Assembly (NCBI RefSeq): GCF_001644645.1
Contig: NZ_CP011390.1
Coordinates: 3,158,001-3,222,000, forward strand
Source: Flavisolibacter tropicus
GTDB taxonomy: Bacteria; Bacteroidota; Bacteroidia; Chitinophagales; Chitinophagaceae
Direction of reading: 5' to 3'
Length of the DNA: 64,000 bases
This document shows positions 8,999 to 18,709 of this stretch, in pieces. A program made the translations under genes and the position numbers. Under the pieces are notes generated by a model, which saw only the letters and a program-made list of their open reading frames with translations, was not told the origin of the DNA and made no database searches. Every line of letters starts with the position of its first letter. The first letter of the stretch is position 1.

Positions 8999-11900
8999 TT
9001 ACAATGTACGTTTGATCTCTTCCAATTCGAAGGCTTCGATGATGTCGCCCACTTTGATATCGTTGAAGTTCTTCACTGTCAAACCGCACTCCATACCAGA
9101 CTGAACATCTTTTGCATCGTCTTTATAACGCTTCAATGAGCCCAGTTCAGCATTTTGACCTTCGCCTTTTGGATATTCTACGATACCATCGCGAATAACA
9201 CGGATCTTGTTGTTGCGGCTGATCTTTCCATCCAACACGAAACAACCGGCAACGGTAGCTTTATCAAAGCGGTATACTTCGCGTACTTCCACATTGGCCA
9301 CGATCTTCTCCTGCACTTTCGGCTCCAACATACCCTCCATCGCGCTCTTGATTTCATCAATAGCCGCGTAGATTACTGAGTATGTTTTGATCTGGATACC
9401 GGCGCCATCTGCCAGGCGGTTGGCCTGCATAGACGGACGTACGTTAAATCCAATGATCACCGCATCTGATGCTTCTGCCAGTACAACGTCACTTTCGTTG
9501 ATCTGACCTACACCTTTATGGATCACACTCACCAGGATCTCCTGGGTAGAAAGTTTTTGTAAAGAGTCACTCAACGCTTCTACTGAACCGTCCACGTCAC
9601 CTTTGATGATCACTTTCAGTTCTTTGAAGTTTCCAAGTGCTAAGCGGCGACCGATCTCATCCAGGGTAATGTGCTTCTTCGCACGCATACCTTGTTCACG
9701 AAGGATCTGGGCACGGCGGTTAGCTATATCTTTTGCTTCTGCTTCATCCGCATACACTTTAAACTTCTCACCGGCTTGTGGCGCACCGTTTAAGCCAAGG
9801 ATCAGTACTGGAGTTGATGGTCCGGCTTCATCCACACGTTTGTTACGTTCGTTGAACATCGCTTTTACACGACCAAAGTGTTGACCACTCACTACAATGT
9901 CTCCATTATTCAGCGTACCATTCTGTACCAGGATGGTAGCTACGTAACCGCGACCTTTATCCAAGGAAGCTTCAACAATGCTACCGCTAGCCTCACGGTC
10001 TGGGTTGGCTTTCAGATCAAGAATTTCCGCTTCCAGTAATATTTTCTCCAATAACAGATCTACGTTGGTACCTTTCTTAGCCGATAATTCCTGGCTTTGA
10101 TACTTACCACCCCACTCTTCCACCAATAAGTTCATACCCGCTAGCTGCTCATAGATCTTTTGTGGATTAGCGCCGTCTTTATCAATTTTGTTGATGGCAA
10201 ATATCATTGGTACACCGGCTGCCTGTGCGTGGCTGATGGCTTCACGTGTTTGTGGCATAATCGCATCATCAGCGGCAATTACAATAACAGCAATATCGGT
10301 AACCTTAGCACCGCGGGCACGCATGGCCGTAAAGGCTTCGTGACCAGGCGTATCTAAGAAGGTAATATCTTTTCCATTCGGAAGGTTTACCTGGTAGGCA
10401 CCAATGTGCTGGGTGATACCACCCGCTTCACCAGCTACTACCGTTGCGCTACGGATGTAGTCAAGCAATGAAGTTTTACCATGGTCTACGTGACCCATGA
10501 TGGTTACAATTGGCGAGCGAGGCTCCCTTTCGTGATCACCATCTTCCTCTTCTACTTCCTCCATCTCCATTTGCTTCTCCATATCGATGAACTCTACATC
10601 ATACCCGAACTCACTTGCCACCAGTTCAATTACCTCGGCATCCAGGCGCTGGTTGATAGACACCATGATACCCAAGCTCATACACTTACTGATCACCTCT
10701 GCAAAGGAAACATCCATCAGGTTAGCCAATTCGCTCACTGAGATAAACTCGGTTACCTGCAGTTTGCTGCCTTCAGCTCCTTCTGCCATTTCAGCCATTT
10801 CGTGGCGCTTGTCGCGGCGAAGCCTTTTCGTGCTCTTACCACCACGGCCGGTACCACCAGAAAGTTTGGCTTGTGTTTCCTGTATTTTCCGTTGAATTTC
10901 TTTTTCGTCGATTTGTTTGTCTTCGCGTCTTTGGAAGCCACCACCTTGGCGCTGACCTTGACCAAAGCGGCCACCGCCTTGTCCAAAGCGACCACCACCT
11001 TGTTGCTGGCCACCTTCTGGTCTACGCTGAACAGTAAAGCGTCCACCGCCGCCGCCACTTTGTTGCTGGCCTTGCTGTGCTTGGGTTTGGGCTTGGCCCT
11101 GCCCCTGTTGTTGACCTTGTTGCTGGCCGCTGGGGCGTACCTCTTTCTTTTCAATAGGAATGCGCTTGCGTTTACGCTTTTCATCCAATTTCGGACGCGT
11201 ATCGCTGTCTACAGGCAATTGAATTTTACCCAGGATCTTAGGCCCTGTAAGCTTTTCAGCCTGTATATTCTCTATTACTGGTGGAGCCTCTTCAACAGGC
11301 TGTTGTGGTTCTTCAATCACTTCTGGCTGCGCTTCCGCTGCCGGCATAATAACTTCTGGTTCTGGAGCAGGCGCTTCTTCTACCGGTTCAGGCTTCACTT
11401 CAGGCTCTGGTTGCGGAGCAGGAGCAGGAATAGGTGTTTCTGCTTTTACCTCAGGCTCTTGAACTGCAGGCGCAGGCTTTTTCGTTATACCCTTTTTAGG
11501 GCGTGTTGACGAATCTATAGCCGACAGGTCAATTTTATTGATCACTTTAGGCCCTTCAATTCCAGGCGTTTCCAACTTAACTACAGCTGGCTCCTCTTTA
11601 ACAGGCTCTGGCGGTGCTTGAGGCACTTCAGGCTCTGGTTCAGGAGTAGGTGGCGCCTGTACTTCTACAGGAGCTGGAACTTCAGGCTCAGGCTCTGGTT
11701 CCGGAGCAGGCGGAGGTGTTGCAACCTCTGGTTCGGCAGGGGCTACTTCTTCTTTTTTAACAGGCGCTTTCTTTTCTTCTTTACGGAAATGCACCTCTTC
11801 TTCATCCTTCCGCTTACGGGCATCGAGGGCTGCACCTTTCGGCAAGTCGATCTGCTCGCTTTTCAGCTTCGCTACTTTATCGCTTTGGAACTCAGCCTGC

Positions 11901-12052
11901 AAAGCCCTATACATATCTTCGGTCAACTTGGCCGTTGGCTTCAACTCATCTTTGTCGAAACCTTTGTTTACCAAAAAGTCCACCAGCGTGTCTTTACCGA
12001 TGTTGAACTCTTTAGCGGCTGCCATTAACCGGGGTGTTGATACTTCTGCCAT
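8999..12052 (-). CDS. infB: Translation initiation factor IF-2
   Basis: 1,017 residues. The N-terminal IF2_N segment ([12 protein letters not shown]) is followed by a long region of Pro/Glu/Ala (about residues 85-300), then a Gln/Gly/Arg-rich stretch (about 300-375) that is probably disordered. A second IF2_N-like helix bundle ([18 protein letters not shown]) comes before the GTPase domain with G1 GHVDHGKTS (about residue 520), G3 DTPGHEAF and G4 NKID. C-terminal EF-Tu-like domain II, IF-2 and fMet-tRNA-binding domains follow. IF-2 carries initiator tRNA to the 30S subunit and promotes subunit joining. It is the last gene of the rimP-nusA-infB operon, 177 bp after nusA, and ends at a strong terminator. 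The repetitive N-terminal third gives long shadow frames that are not genes. Confidence 0.97.
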   Translation of the reverse strand: MAEVSTPRLMAAAKEFNIGKDTLVDFLVNKGFDKDELKPTAKLTEDMYRALQAEFQSDKVAKLKSEQIDLPKGAALDARKRKDEEEVHFRKEEKKAPVKKEEVAPAEPEVATPPPAPEPEPEPEVPAPVEVQAPPTPEPEPEVPQAPPEPVKEEPAVVKLETPGIEGPKVINKIDLSAIDSSTRPKKGITKKPAPAVQEPEVKAETPIPAPAPQPEPEVKPEPVEEAPAPEPEVIMPAAEAQPEVIEEPQQPVEEAPPVIENIQAEKLTGPKILGKIQLPVDSDTRPKLDEKRKRKRIPIEKKEVRPSGQQQGQQQGQGQAQTQAQQGQQQSGGGGGRFTVQRRPEGGQQQGGGRFGQGGGRFGQGQRQGGGFQRREDKQIDEKEIQRKIQETQAKLSGGTGRGGKSTKRLRRDKRHEMAEMAEGAEGSKLQVTEFISVSELANLMDVSFAEVISKCMSLGIMVSINQRLDAEVIELVASEFGYDVEFIDMEKQMEMEEVEEEDGDHEREPRSPIVTIMGHVDHGKTSLLDYIRSATVVAGEAGGITQHIGAYQVNLPNGKDITFLDTPGHEAFTAMRARGAKVTDIAVIVIAADDAIMPQTREAISHAQAAGVPMIFAINKIDKDGANPQKIYEQLAGMNLLVEEWGGKYQSQELSAKKGTNVDLLLEKILLEAEILDLKANPDREASGSIVEASLDKGRGYVATILVQNGTLNNGDIVVSGQHFGRVKAMFNERNKRVDEAGPSTPVLILGLNGAPQAGEKFKVYADEAEAKDIANRRAQILREQGMRAKKHITLDEIGRRLALGNFKELKVIIKGDVDGSVEALSDSLQKLSTQEILVSVIHKGVGQINESDVVLAEASDAVIIGFNVRPSMQANRLADGAGIQIKTYSVIYAAIDEIKSAMEGMLEPKVQEKIVANVEVREVYRFDKATVAGCFVLDGKISRNNKIRVIRDGIVEYPKGEGQNAELGSLKRYKDDAKDVQSGMECGLTVKNFNDIKVGDIIEAFELEEIKRTL

Positions 12053-12229
12053 TAACTGTTTTTATTATTCTAAATCGTTTACCTGGCTTATTAGGACCAG
12101 GATTTGGGTTATTCTATTTTGTTCTTCTTAAATGCTGATTACTCAGACACTTGGTACTATTCTTTCAACAGGCTGGATATAAGAGACGCCAAACTTGAAG
12201 CTTAGGCTGCCTCTTATTAAAGAACGAAC

Positions 12230-13477
12230 TTATCCTTTTTCGAATTCTGCCTGTAAGATCTTTCTAACATCCTGGATGGTTTCTTTTTCCAGGTCAGTTC
12301 TACGCTCTAATTCTTCTGCGCTCAACTCTAATACGCTTCTTGCAGTGTCGCAACCCACGCGTTTTAATTCATCAATGACCCAAGGTTCAATTTCATCGCT
12401 GAATTCTTCCAGGTCAATATCAAACTCTTCTTCCTGGCCCTCATTGTCTCTGTATACGTCTATATCATAACCTGTCAATTCACAGGCCAGCTTGATGTTT
12501 ACACCACGACGACCAATAGCTAAAGACACCTGGTCAGGTTTCAGATATACACTGGCGTGTTTCTCTTCCTGCTCCAGTTCCATAGTAGTGATCTTAGCTG
12601 GCGTTAAGGCCCGCTGAATTAAAAGTTGTGTATTGCTGGTCCAGTTGATAACGTCAATATTCTCATTCTTTAACTCACGTACAATACCATGGATACGGCT
12701 ACCTTTCATACCTACACAGGCTCCTACCGGATCTATACGATCGTCGTAAGATTCAACAGCCACTTTTGCTCTTTCACCTGGGTCGCGAACGATCCTTTTA
12801 ATAACGATTAAGCCATCGAAGATTTCTGGTACTTCTATTTCCAACAATTTTGCCAAGAAATCAGGTGATGTACGGGAAAGTATAATAACAGGGCTATTAT
12901 TTTTCATATCCACCTTTTTCACGACAGCACGGATATTTTCACCCTTCTTAAAATAGTCCTGTGGTATTTGTTCGCTCTTAGGCAGGATTAATTCGTTGCC
13001 TTCTTCATCCAAAAGTAAAATCTCTTTTTTCCACACCTGGTATACCTCAGCACTAATGATCTCACCAATGCGGTCGGCATATTTTTTAGCCAGTACGTTC
13101 TTCTTCAAATCAGAGATACGGCTAGCCAAGGTTTGCTTAGCAGCCAAAATAGCGCGACGGCCAAATTCTTCCAGGTTTACCTCTTCATATACTTCCTCAC
13201 CTACTTCATAGTCGGGAGAAATTTTAATGGCATCTTTATATTCAATCTCCTCTAAGGTATTATACACGTCGTCATTATCTACAACTGTACGACGGCGGAA
13301 AATTTCCAAGTCACCTTTTTCTGCGTTTACGATCACATCAAAGGTTTCATCACTACCGTATTTTTTCCGGATCAGTGTTCTGAATACATCTTCAACCACA
13401 CGCATTAGCGTAGGACGGTCAATGTTTTCGGCATCCTTGAAATCCTGAAATGCCTCTATCAGATTGATACTTGCCAT
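12230..13477 (-). CDS. nusA: Transcription termination/antitermination factor NusA
   Basis: 415 residues from the ATG at 13477 (MASINLIEAFQDFK). The N-terminal RNA-polymerase-binding domain is followed by an S1 domain (about 135-200) and two KH domains. KH1 includes PVGACVGMKGSRIHGIVREL, and KH2 includes VSLAIGRRGVNIKLA. A short acidic C-terminal tail with a helix-hairpin-helix-like segment completes it. NusA binds the beta flap region and nascent RNA and modulates pausing, termination and antitermination. An in-frame upstream ATG at 13519 would add 14 residues encoded by GCTTCACGC-type repeat sequence and is rejected. Second gene of the operon. Confidence 0.96.
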   Translation of the reverse strand: MASINLIEAFQDFKDAENIDRPTLMRVVEDVFRTLIRKKYGSDETFDVIVNAEKGDLEIFRRRTVVDNDDVYNTLEEIEYKDAIKISPDYEVGEEVYEEVNLEEFGRRAILAAKQTLASRISDLKKNVLAKKYADRIGEIISAEVYQVWKKEILLLDEEGNELILPKSEQIPQDYFKKGENIRAVVKKVDMKNNSPVIILSRTSPDFLAKLLEIEVPEIFDGLIVIKRIVRDPGERAKVAVESYDDRIDPVGACVGMKGSRIHGIVRELKNENIDVINWTSNTQLLIQRALTPAKITTMELEQEEKHASVYLKPDQVSLAIGRRGVNIKLACELTGYDIDVYRDNEGQEEEFDIDLEEFSDEIEPWVIDELKRVGCDTARSVLELSAEELERRTDLEKETIQDVRKILQAEFEKG

Positions 13478-13484
13478 ATTCTTG

Positions 13485-13566
13485 GTTTTTAGCTTCACGC
13501 TGCAGGCTTCACGCTTCACGCATAGGGCCCCAAAGGCTTTCAGCGTATAGCTTGTAGCTTGCAGCT
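13485..13566. repeat. Dispersed GCTTGCAGC-type repeat within the operon
   Basis: Spacer between rimP and nusA built from short imperfect repeats (GCTTCACGC, AGCTTGTAGCTTGCAGCT). The same words recur at 1330-1362, 24320-24352 and 27965-27998. Non-coding; its presence inside a housekeeping operon explains the unusually wide spacing. Confidence 0.6.
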
Positions 13567-13569
13567 ATT

Positions 13570-14040
13570 TTAAAACTTTACTTGAATTTTTGTTGCTTTT
13601 ATATCAGTAAATAATACAGTTTCCTGGTTTACTACTTTCTTTTTGCCCTTTCCTTCTTCCGTTTCCATCACAATGGCCGCATCGCTTACCTCTAAAAGTT
13701 TTCCTTCTTTTTTTGAGGTATCATTCAGCAGCACCTCCACAGAGCGCCCAATATTCTTCTTATACTGACGGGTATTTTTCAGGGGTTCATCTAAACCCGG
13801 AGAAGAAACTTCCAGTGAGAAATCATCGGCCGGGAAAAGTCCGCTTTCTTCTAATTGCTTGTACAGCGCCCGGTTATAGCTTACTATGGCAGACAGAGGT
13901 AAGCCTTCGTCGCTATCAATAAACACCTTTACATTGTTAGTAGGTTTTATTCGCACTTCCACCAGAAAATGCGCCGGCTGCTGTTCCAGCAACCCGTTGA
14001 TCATTTGGGTGATTGTCTGAATTTGAGTCTCTGTTTGCAT
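13570..14040 (-). CDS. rimP: Ribosome maturation factor RimP
   Basis: 156 residues, the usual length, with the N-terminal RimP domain (FLVEVRIKPTNNVKVFIDSD) and the conserved SLEVSSPGLDEPLK motif near residue 80, then a C-terminal SH3-like domain. RimP is needed for late 30S subunit assembly. It is first in the rimP-nusA-infB operon, an order conserved in most bacteria. The start ATG at 14040 lies 10 bp after a strong hairpin in the leader. Confidence 0.95.
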   Translation of the reverse strand: MQTETQIQTITQMINGLLEQQPAHFLVEVRIKPTNNVKVFIDSDEGLPLSAIVSYNRALYKQLEESGLFPADDFSLEVSSPGLDEPLKNTRQYKKNIGRSVEVLLNDTSKKEGKLLEVSDAAIVMETEEGKGKKKVVNQETVLFTDIKATKIQVKF

Positions 14041-14050
14041 AGTATAAAAG

Positions 14051-14078
14051 AAGAAGGGAACGTCCTCGTTCCCTTCTT
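14051..14078 (-). promoter_or_regulatory. Terminator-like hairpin in the rimP leader
   Basis: Perfect 12-bp stem AAGAAGGGAACG (14051-14062) / CGTTCCCTTCTT (14067-14078), loop TCCT. Read on the minus strand it is followed by TTCTTTTATAC and then the rimP ATG. It lies between the predicted promoter (14096-14127) and rimP, with no gene upstream on that strand for it to terminate. A transcription attenuator controlling the rimP-nusA-infB operon is an inference. Confidence 0.6.
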
Positions 14079-14095
14079 TCTATCAATTTCCTTTG

Positions 14096-14127
14096 CAAAG
14101 GTAAGCAATACGTTAATTAACTTCCAA
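14096..14127 (-). promoter_or_regulatory. Promoter of the rimP-nusA-infB operon
   Basis: On the minus strand TTG (complement of 14125-14127), 21-bp spacer, then TACCTTTG (complement of 14096-14103), matching the Bacteroidota -33 TTG / -7 TAnnTTTG pattern. A start near 14090 would give a leader of about 50 nt that contains the hairpin at 14051-14078. Confidence 0.65.
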
Positions 14128-14153
14128 ATAGAAATTGAATAAAAGCCATACTA

Positions 14154-14161
14154 TAACTTTG
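14154..14161 (+). promoter_or_regulatory. -7 box for the DUF4834 gene
   Basis: TAACTTTG fits TAnnTTTG, with a TTG at 14135-14137 (spacer 16 bp, a little short). It lies only 8 bp before the ATG at 14169, so the mRNA should be leaderless or nearly so. Confidence 0.5.
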
Positions 14162-14168
14162 TTTTACC

Positions 14169-14411
14169 ATGTTGCAATTTATTTTATACTTCATACTAGC
14201 CTATTTTTTATATCAGCTGATCTTCAAGATCATTATACCGGTTTACCGCACTACCCGCCAGATTAAGAAAGGATTTCGGGAAATGCAGGAGCGGATGAAC
14301 GGCCAGCCTGGAGAGCAACCCAATCCTTTTCAAAATACCACAGCGTCCAATCAACCAGATAAAGGCAAGCAAGTGGGTGATTATATAGATTTTGAAGAAA
14401 TAAAAGAATAA
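14169..14411 (+). CDS. DUF4834 family small membrane protein
   Basis: 80 residues. One N-terminal transmembrane helix (FILYFILAYFLYQLIFKIIIPVY, about residues 4-26) is followed by a basic region (RQIKKGF) and a short hydrophilic tail ending in the conserved IDFEEIKE. This matches the DUF4834 family of Bacteroidota, of unknown function. It is transcribed divergently from rimP and followed by a tRNA gene. Confidence 0.8.
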   Translation: MLQFILYFILAYFLYQLIFKIIIPVYRTTRQIKKGFREMQERMNGQPGEQPNPFQNTTASNQPDKGKQVGDYIDFEEIKE

Positions 14412-14469
14412 TACTGAATTTCCCTATTTTTGCACTCCTTTAAAATTTTGTTCTGCTACAGCAGGGCGC

Positions 14470-14543
14470 GGATCCTTAGCTCAGATGGTTAGAGCATCTG
14501 ACTCATAATCAGAGGGTCGCTGGTTCGATCCCAGCAGGATCCA
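14470..14543 (+). tRNA. tRNA with CAU anticodon (Met elongator or Ile2)
   Basis: 74-nt cloverleaf: acceptor GGATCCT/AGGATCC, D-arm GCTC..GAGC, anticodon stem TCTGA/TCAGA with loop CTCATAA (anticodon CAT), T-arm GCTGG/CCAGC with TTCGATC. Discriminator A; CCA is not encoded. The T-arm and acceptor bases resemble bacterial tRNA-Ile2 (lysidine-modified CAU) as well as elongator tRNA-Met. It is not an initiator, since the first pair G1-C72 is matched. Confidence 0.93.
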
Positions 14544-14552
14544 CTCAGAATC

Positions 14553-14583
14553 AAGGACTTACAGCAATGTAGGTCCTTTTTTA
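14553..14583 (+). terminator. Terminator after the CAU tRNA
   Basis: Stem AAGGACTTACA (14553-14563) / TGTAGGTCCTT (14568-14578), with one G-U pair and loop GCAA, followed by TTTTTTA. It starts 10 bp after the tRNA 3' end. Confidence 0.85.
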
Positions 14584-14961
14584 TTTCTGTTTGCCCTAAA
14601 TCACCTATTATAAAGAACGCCTAAGATATTAGGGTTGCAGATTTTAGGGGTTATAAAGTTTGATTGCTTGCCTGCAATTAATTTCGATCCAGAGCTGCAA
14701 GGCTAACCAATTAAATACACTTATTCCTTTCATATAGCATTGAATAACATACTGCAATGTATCTGTAATATTTTTTCTACAAAGCTTTGCTAATGTGCCA
14801 TCCTTTTTACTTTTGTTGTTGGTCTAAAAAACCCAACAACGGCCATTGCTAAGAAAAGATAACCTACTCGTCCAACAGCAGCTTTTTTTACCACTAAACC
14901 ATTCAACCCTTTTTAATGAAATCAGTACTACCTTACATCATACTTTCAAATAAATTAACCC
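14584..14961. other. Gene-free spacer before the PAS kinase
   Basis: AT-rich, no supported gene. Contains a small inverted repeat GTTGTTGG (14815-14822) / CCAACAAC (14833-14840) resembling the ends of the REP family further along, and a 20-codon reading frame (ATG at 14916) whose stop overlaps the kinase start. Confidence 0.5.
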
Positions 14962-14967
14962 TTGCCA

Positions 14968-16659
14968 GTGCCGTCTGAAACCTCACACCAAAAATCCAAC
15001 TTACCATTCATACAAGGTGGTGGCGAAATGGGAGAATTAATCCGCCATTTCAATTGGGATAACGTTTGTATTGGCCCCCCTGGCCAATGGCCACTGAGCC
15101 TGCGTATTACCATTGGCAATTTACTTAACTCCGCCTTTCCCATGTTCTTGTTTTGGGGCAGCGAACTTACCTGCTTTTATAACGATGCATTCCGACCAAG
15201 TCTTGGCATTGATGGCAAACATCCCGCGATAGGTAAAAAGGGTAAAGAGGTCTGGCCGGAGATATGGAACTTTATCGGTCCTTTAATTGAGGGTGTAATG
15301 ACAACAGGGAAGCCTGTTTGGTTTGAAGACCAGTTGGTGCCTTTTTACCGAAACGGCAGAATGGAAGATATTTACTGGACGTTCAGCTACAGTGCAGTGG
15401 TAGGAGACGATGGGACCATTCAAGGAGTACTGGTGGTGTGTACCGAAACAACAGAAAAAGTACTAAACCTTAAAAAGCTACATGAAAGCGAATCACAATT
15501 TCGAAACATGGTGGCGCAGGCCCCTGTGGCCATTGCCTTTACGCTTGGTGAGGATTTGGTTGTTGAAAGCGTCAATACACCAATGATTAGCGCTATGAGA
15601 AAGACTTCTGAAAGCGAGATCGTTGGAAAAACACTGCTTCAGGTGTTACCCGAATTAGAAGGCCAAGCCATTTTAGAAATTGTGCGAAATGTACTCAGAA
15701 CTGGAGAATCTTTTAAAGGTTTCGCAGTGCCTATAAAATTTCTAATAGACGGACAATTACAAGATGAGTACTTTGATCTTTCCTATACACCTATTATTGA
15801 AGAAGGGCGAATCTCGGGCGTATTACATCTTGCCATCAAAGTAACAGAACAGGTTATGTCAAGAAAGAAGCTGGAAGAAAGCGAAGCCTACCTGCAACAT
15901 AGAGTAGAAGAAAGAACAAGAGAATTGGCCAACGCCAACAAAGAACTCCAACGTTCCAATTCTCAGCTCGAAGAATTTGCTCATGCCGCCTCGCATGATT
16001 TGAAAGAACCCATTCGCAAAATTCATTTTTTTACGGACCGGCTGAAGAACCAGTTATCCGATAAGATGAGTCCTGAAGATATGCGGATGTTTGGCAGGGT
16101 AGAACACGCCAGCCAGCGTATGAATTCATTGATTGACGATCTGCTGCTTTACTCACATGTCAGCCAAAGACCGCATGAAAAAAAGACTATCGACCTAAAT
16201 GAGAAGATGAAACGACTACTGGAAGATTTAGAGTTGGATATAGCGGAGAAAGCGGCAGTAATAACCATTGGCGAACTGCCTGTCATACAGGGTCATCCAA
16301 GGCAGTTGCAACAACTTTTTCAAAACTTATTAACCAATGCACTGAAATACAGTCGTGCGGATGTGGCACCACATATAGAGATTACAGCAAAATTGGTCAG
16401 CGGAACAAGACACGATTTGTTACCAGATAAGCGTTACCACCTGATAATAGTAAGCGACAACGGCATTGGCTTTGAGCAGGAGCAGGCCGAAAAAATCTTT
16501 CAGATGTTTCATCGCTTACATGGTAAAACTGAATATGAAGGCACTGGTGTTGGGCTGGCCATTGCAAGAAAAGTAGCAGAAAATCATGGAGGTAAGCTCA
16601 CCGCTCAAAGTGAGCCGGGAAAGGGAGCCATTTTTAATTTGTATTTGCCAGTTGAATAA
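14968..16659 (+). CDS. PAS-domain sensor histidine kinase
   Basis: About 563 residues, two N-terminal PAS-like domains (about residues 45-155 and 170-290), a coiled linker rich in Glu/Arg (SEAYLQHRVEERTRELANANKE), then HisKA with phospho-acceptor His near residue 343 (HAASHDLKEPIRK) and HATPase_c with N-box LLTNALKYSR, G1 DNGIGFE and G2 GTGVGLAIARK. Phytochrome-like HisKA type. No transmembrane segment, so cytoplasmic. No response regulator adjoins it. The start is uncertain: GTG at 14968 or TTG at 14962; no ATG is in frame before residue 21 (ATG at 15028). Confidence 0.88.
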   Translation: MPSETSHQKSNLPFIQGGGEMGELIRHFNWDNVCIGPPGQWPLSLRITIGNLLNSAFPMFLFWGSELTCFYNDAFRPSLGIDGKHPAIGKKGKEVWPEIWNFIGPLIEGVMTTGKPVWFEDQLVPFYRNGRMEDIYWTFSYSAVVGDDGTIQGVLVVCTETTEKVLNLKKLHESESQFRNMVAQAPVAIAFTLGEDLVVESVNTPMISAMRKTSESEIVGKTLLQVLPELEGQAILEIVRNVLRTGESFKGFAVPIKFLIDGQLQDEYFDLSYTPIIEEGRISGVLHLAIKVTEQVMSRKKLEESEAYLQHRVEERTRELANANKELQRSNSQLEEFAHAASHDLKEPIRKIHFFTDRLKNQLSDKMSPEDMRMFGRVEHASQRMNSLIDDLLLYSHVSQRPHEKKTIDLNEKMKRLLEDLELDIAEKAAVITIGELPVIQGHPRQLQQLFQNLLTNALKYSRADVAPHIEITAKLVSGTRHDLLPDKRYHLIIVSDNGIGFEQEQAEKIFQMFHRLHGKTEYEGTGVGLAIARKVAENHGGKLTAQSEPGKGAIFNLYLPVE

Positions 16660-16890
16660 ATTAATAACTAGAAAGACCTGTTTTTTCTTTACCACCGCGT
16701 TTCTGCCGCCAAAGCCTAACAGTTATTAACAGATGAGATCAATCCTGTAATCAACTTAAATAAGCGACAGTGAATCCCCGCAAAACCTTTTACCTTTAAG
16801 GAATTAGGGTTTCCGTTAATTGAAAGTACCAAGCAAATCATATAGTATTTGCTTCTGAAATTTTATTTATTTACCTGATTATTCAGAAAT

Positions 16891-18459
16891 ATGCGTAGGC
16901 TGGGTGCATGGGCAGTAAATAATAAACAGTGCATTATTAAATTGCTGCTCCCACTACTTTTTGTTTTTAGTTCTTGCAACGATTCAAACAGAAAAGGGGG
17001 CAAAGCAGTTTCCGTCATAGACACCAATAAGAATGGTGAAATCAGAGGCACACTTGTACAACAAAGCACAGACAGCTTTCTTAATATACTGCGCAACGCA
17101 CAGAAGGTATATGTTGGTGATTTCGACACCATGCTGAAACGCCGTATTATTCGGGTACTCGTCCCTTATAGCCGCACCCTTTTTTTTAATGATAAGGGAA
17201 AAGAATGTGGGGTTACCGCAGATAACTTCCGGCAATTTGAGATATATCTCAACAAGAAGTACTACAAGAAGCCAGTAAGTATTCCTTTCACCGTGGCCTT
17301 TATTCCCACTCCACGCGACCAATTGATCCATCATCTACAACAAGGACTGGGTGACATTGCCGCTGGAAACCTTACGGCAACAGAAGCGCGATTAAAGCAG
17401 GTTGATTTTGTAGCACCAAAAGAACAAGGCAGCGTATCTGAAATTGTTATTAACCGCACAAAAGACCCAGCAATAACAAATGTAGAACAGCTGTCAGGCA
17501 AAACCATTCATGTACGCAAATCTTCCAGCTACTTTGAGAGCCTGCAAAACTTAAACAACAGACTTAAGTTAGAGGGTAAGTCACCTGTCCTGCTAAACAT
17601 CGTTTCTGATGATCTGGAAGATGAGGATCTGATGGAAATGCTCAACGCCGGTGTGATTTCAGATATTATAGTTGACGACTGGAAGGCGAAAATGTGGGCA
17701 CAGATCTTACCCGGAATAAGAGTAAACGAACAGGCCGCTATGAGTAGCGGAGGGTACATTGGTTGCGCTTTCCGTAAAAACAGCCCCTTGCTCGCTGCTG
17801 AATTAAACGACTTCTATTACAATTATGAGAGAAACCTGGCGAGTATGCCCTACCGCCTAAAGAAATATTATAAGAAGGTGAAAGAGCTGCAGGATCCTAC
17901 TAACTCCGGCAATACCAATCGCTACAACGAGATCATCCAGTTGTTCGAAAAATATGGGGACAAATACGACTTCGATCCATTGATGCTGGCTGCCATGGGA
18001 TTCCAGGAGTCAAAACTTGACCAAAGTAAGCGAAGCCCGGTAGGCGCCGTTGGCGTAATGCAACTCATGCCTACCACCGGTGCCGAAATGAAGGTAGGCG
18101 ACATCAACATTACAGAGGCCAACATTCATGCTGGAACTAAGTACATGGACCAACTCATGACAACTTATTTCCAGGATGCTCACTTCGACCTATTCAATAG
18201 ATCGCTATTTGCATTTGCCTCTTACAACGCAGGCCCCAACAAAATAGCTAGTTTACGAAAGCTGGCTGCTGAGCGCGGCCTCAACCCGGACATATGGCTA
18301 AACAATGTTGAAATTGTAACCTCTGAAAAGGTAGGGTTGGAAACCACCACTTATGTTCGAAATGTTATGAAGTACTACTACTCCTACAAGCTAATGCTGG
18401 AGCGCAGTAAGGAAAAATCTAAAGCACTAACCGGCAGTGTAGCCGAAAAGAGCAATTAG
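16891..18459 (+). CDS. MltF-like lytic transglycosylase lipoprotein
   Basis: 522 residues. The N-terminal lipoprotein signal ends in FVFSSC (lipidated Cys at about residue 29). A periplasmic solute-binding (SBP_bac_3-like) domain covers about residues 60-330, and a C-terminal SLT lysozyme-like domain about 345-500. Catalytic Glu lies in MGFQESKLDQ, followed by the typical GAVGVMQLMP and the AFASYNAGP motif. This architecture matches E. coli MltF, which cleaves peptidoglycan glycan strands non-hydrolytically and has a regulatory ABC-type domain. Expected to be anchored in the envelope facing the periplasm. A terminator-like hairpin follows at 18502. Confidence 0.9.
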   Translation: MRRLGAWAVNNKQCIIKLLLPLLFVFSSCNDSNRKGGKAVSVIDTNKNGEIRGTLVQQSTDSFLNILRNAQKVYVGDFDTMLKRRIIRVLVPYSRTLFFNDKGKECGVTADNFRQFEIYLNKKYYKKPVSIPFTVAFIPTPRDQLIHHLQQGLGDIAAGNLTATEARLKQVDFVAPKEQGSVSEIVINRTKDPAITNVEQLSGKTIHVRKSSSYFESLQNLNNRLKLEGKSPVLLNIVSDDLEDEDLMEMLNAGVISDIIVDDWKAKMWAQILPGIRVNEQAAMSSGGYIGCAFRKNSPLLAAELNDFYYNYERNLASMPYRLKKYYKKVKELQDPTNSGNTNRYNEIIQLFEKYGDKYDFDPLMLAAMGFQESKLDQSKRSPVGAVGVMQLMPTTGAEMKVGDINITEANIHAGTKYMDQLMTTYFQDAHFDLFNRSLFAFASYNAGPNKIASLRKLAAERGLNPDIWLNNVEIVTSEKVGLETTTYVRNVMKYYYSYKLMLERSKEKSKALTGSVAEKSN

Positions 18460-18501
18460 ACAACGACTTTTGAGGCTGGAAAGATGTGTTAAACCCAAAT
18501 A

Positions 18502-18533
18502 AAAAAGGCTTACACATAGTGGCAAGCCTTTTT
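18502..18533 (+). terminator. Terminator after the lytic transglycosylase
   Basis: AAAAAGGCTT (18502-18511) / AAGCCTTTTT (18524-18533) with a 12-base loop and T-run, 42 bp after the stop codon. The A/T flanks also permit activity from the other side. Confidence 0.75.
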
Positions 18534-18709
18534 ACTTTATAGATAGCAATCGTTCTCTGATGTAGTTCGCTTATATCAGCTCACTTAGCTGATTTCTTCC
18601 TAAAATTCAGGTTCACTCCTCATTGCTCCCAATGACAGTTCACTTCCTTTAAAACCTAAGTAGCGTTCCGCATCTGGCGTTGTCCGGCTCTCCTATTTCC
18701 ATCATTTAG

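Noticed and set aside
10802-12131. Long plus-strand frames opposite infB (up to 235 codons)
   Set aside because: They are antisense shadows of the Pro/Glu and Gln/Gly-rich N-terminal region of IF-2.
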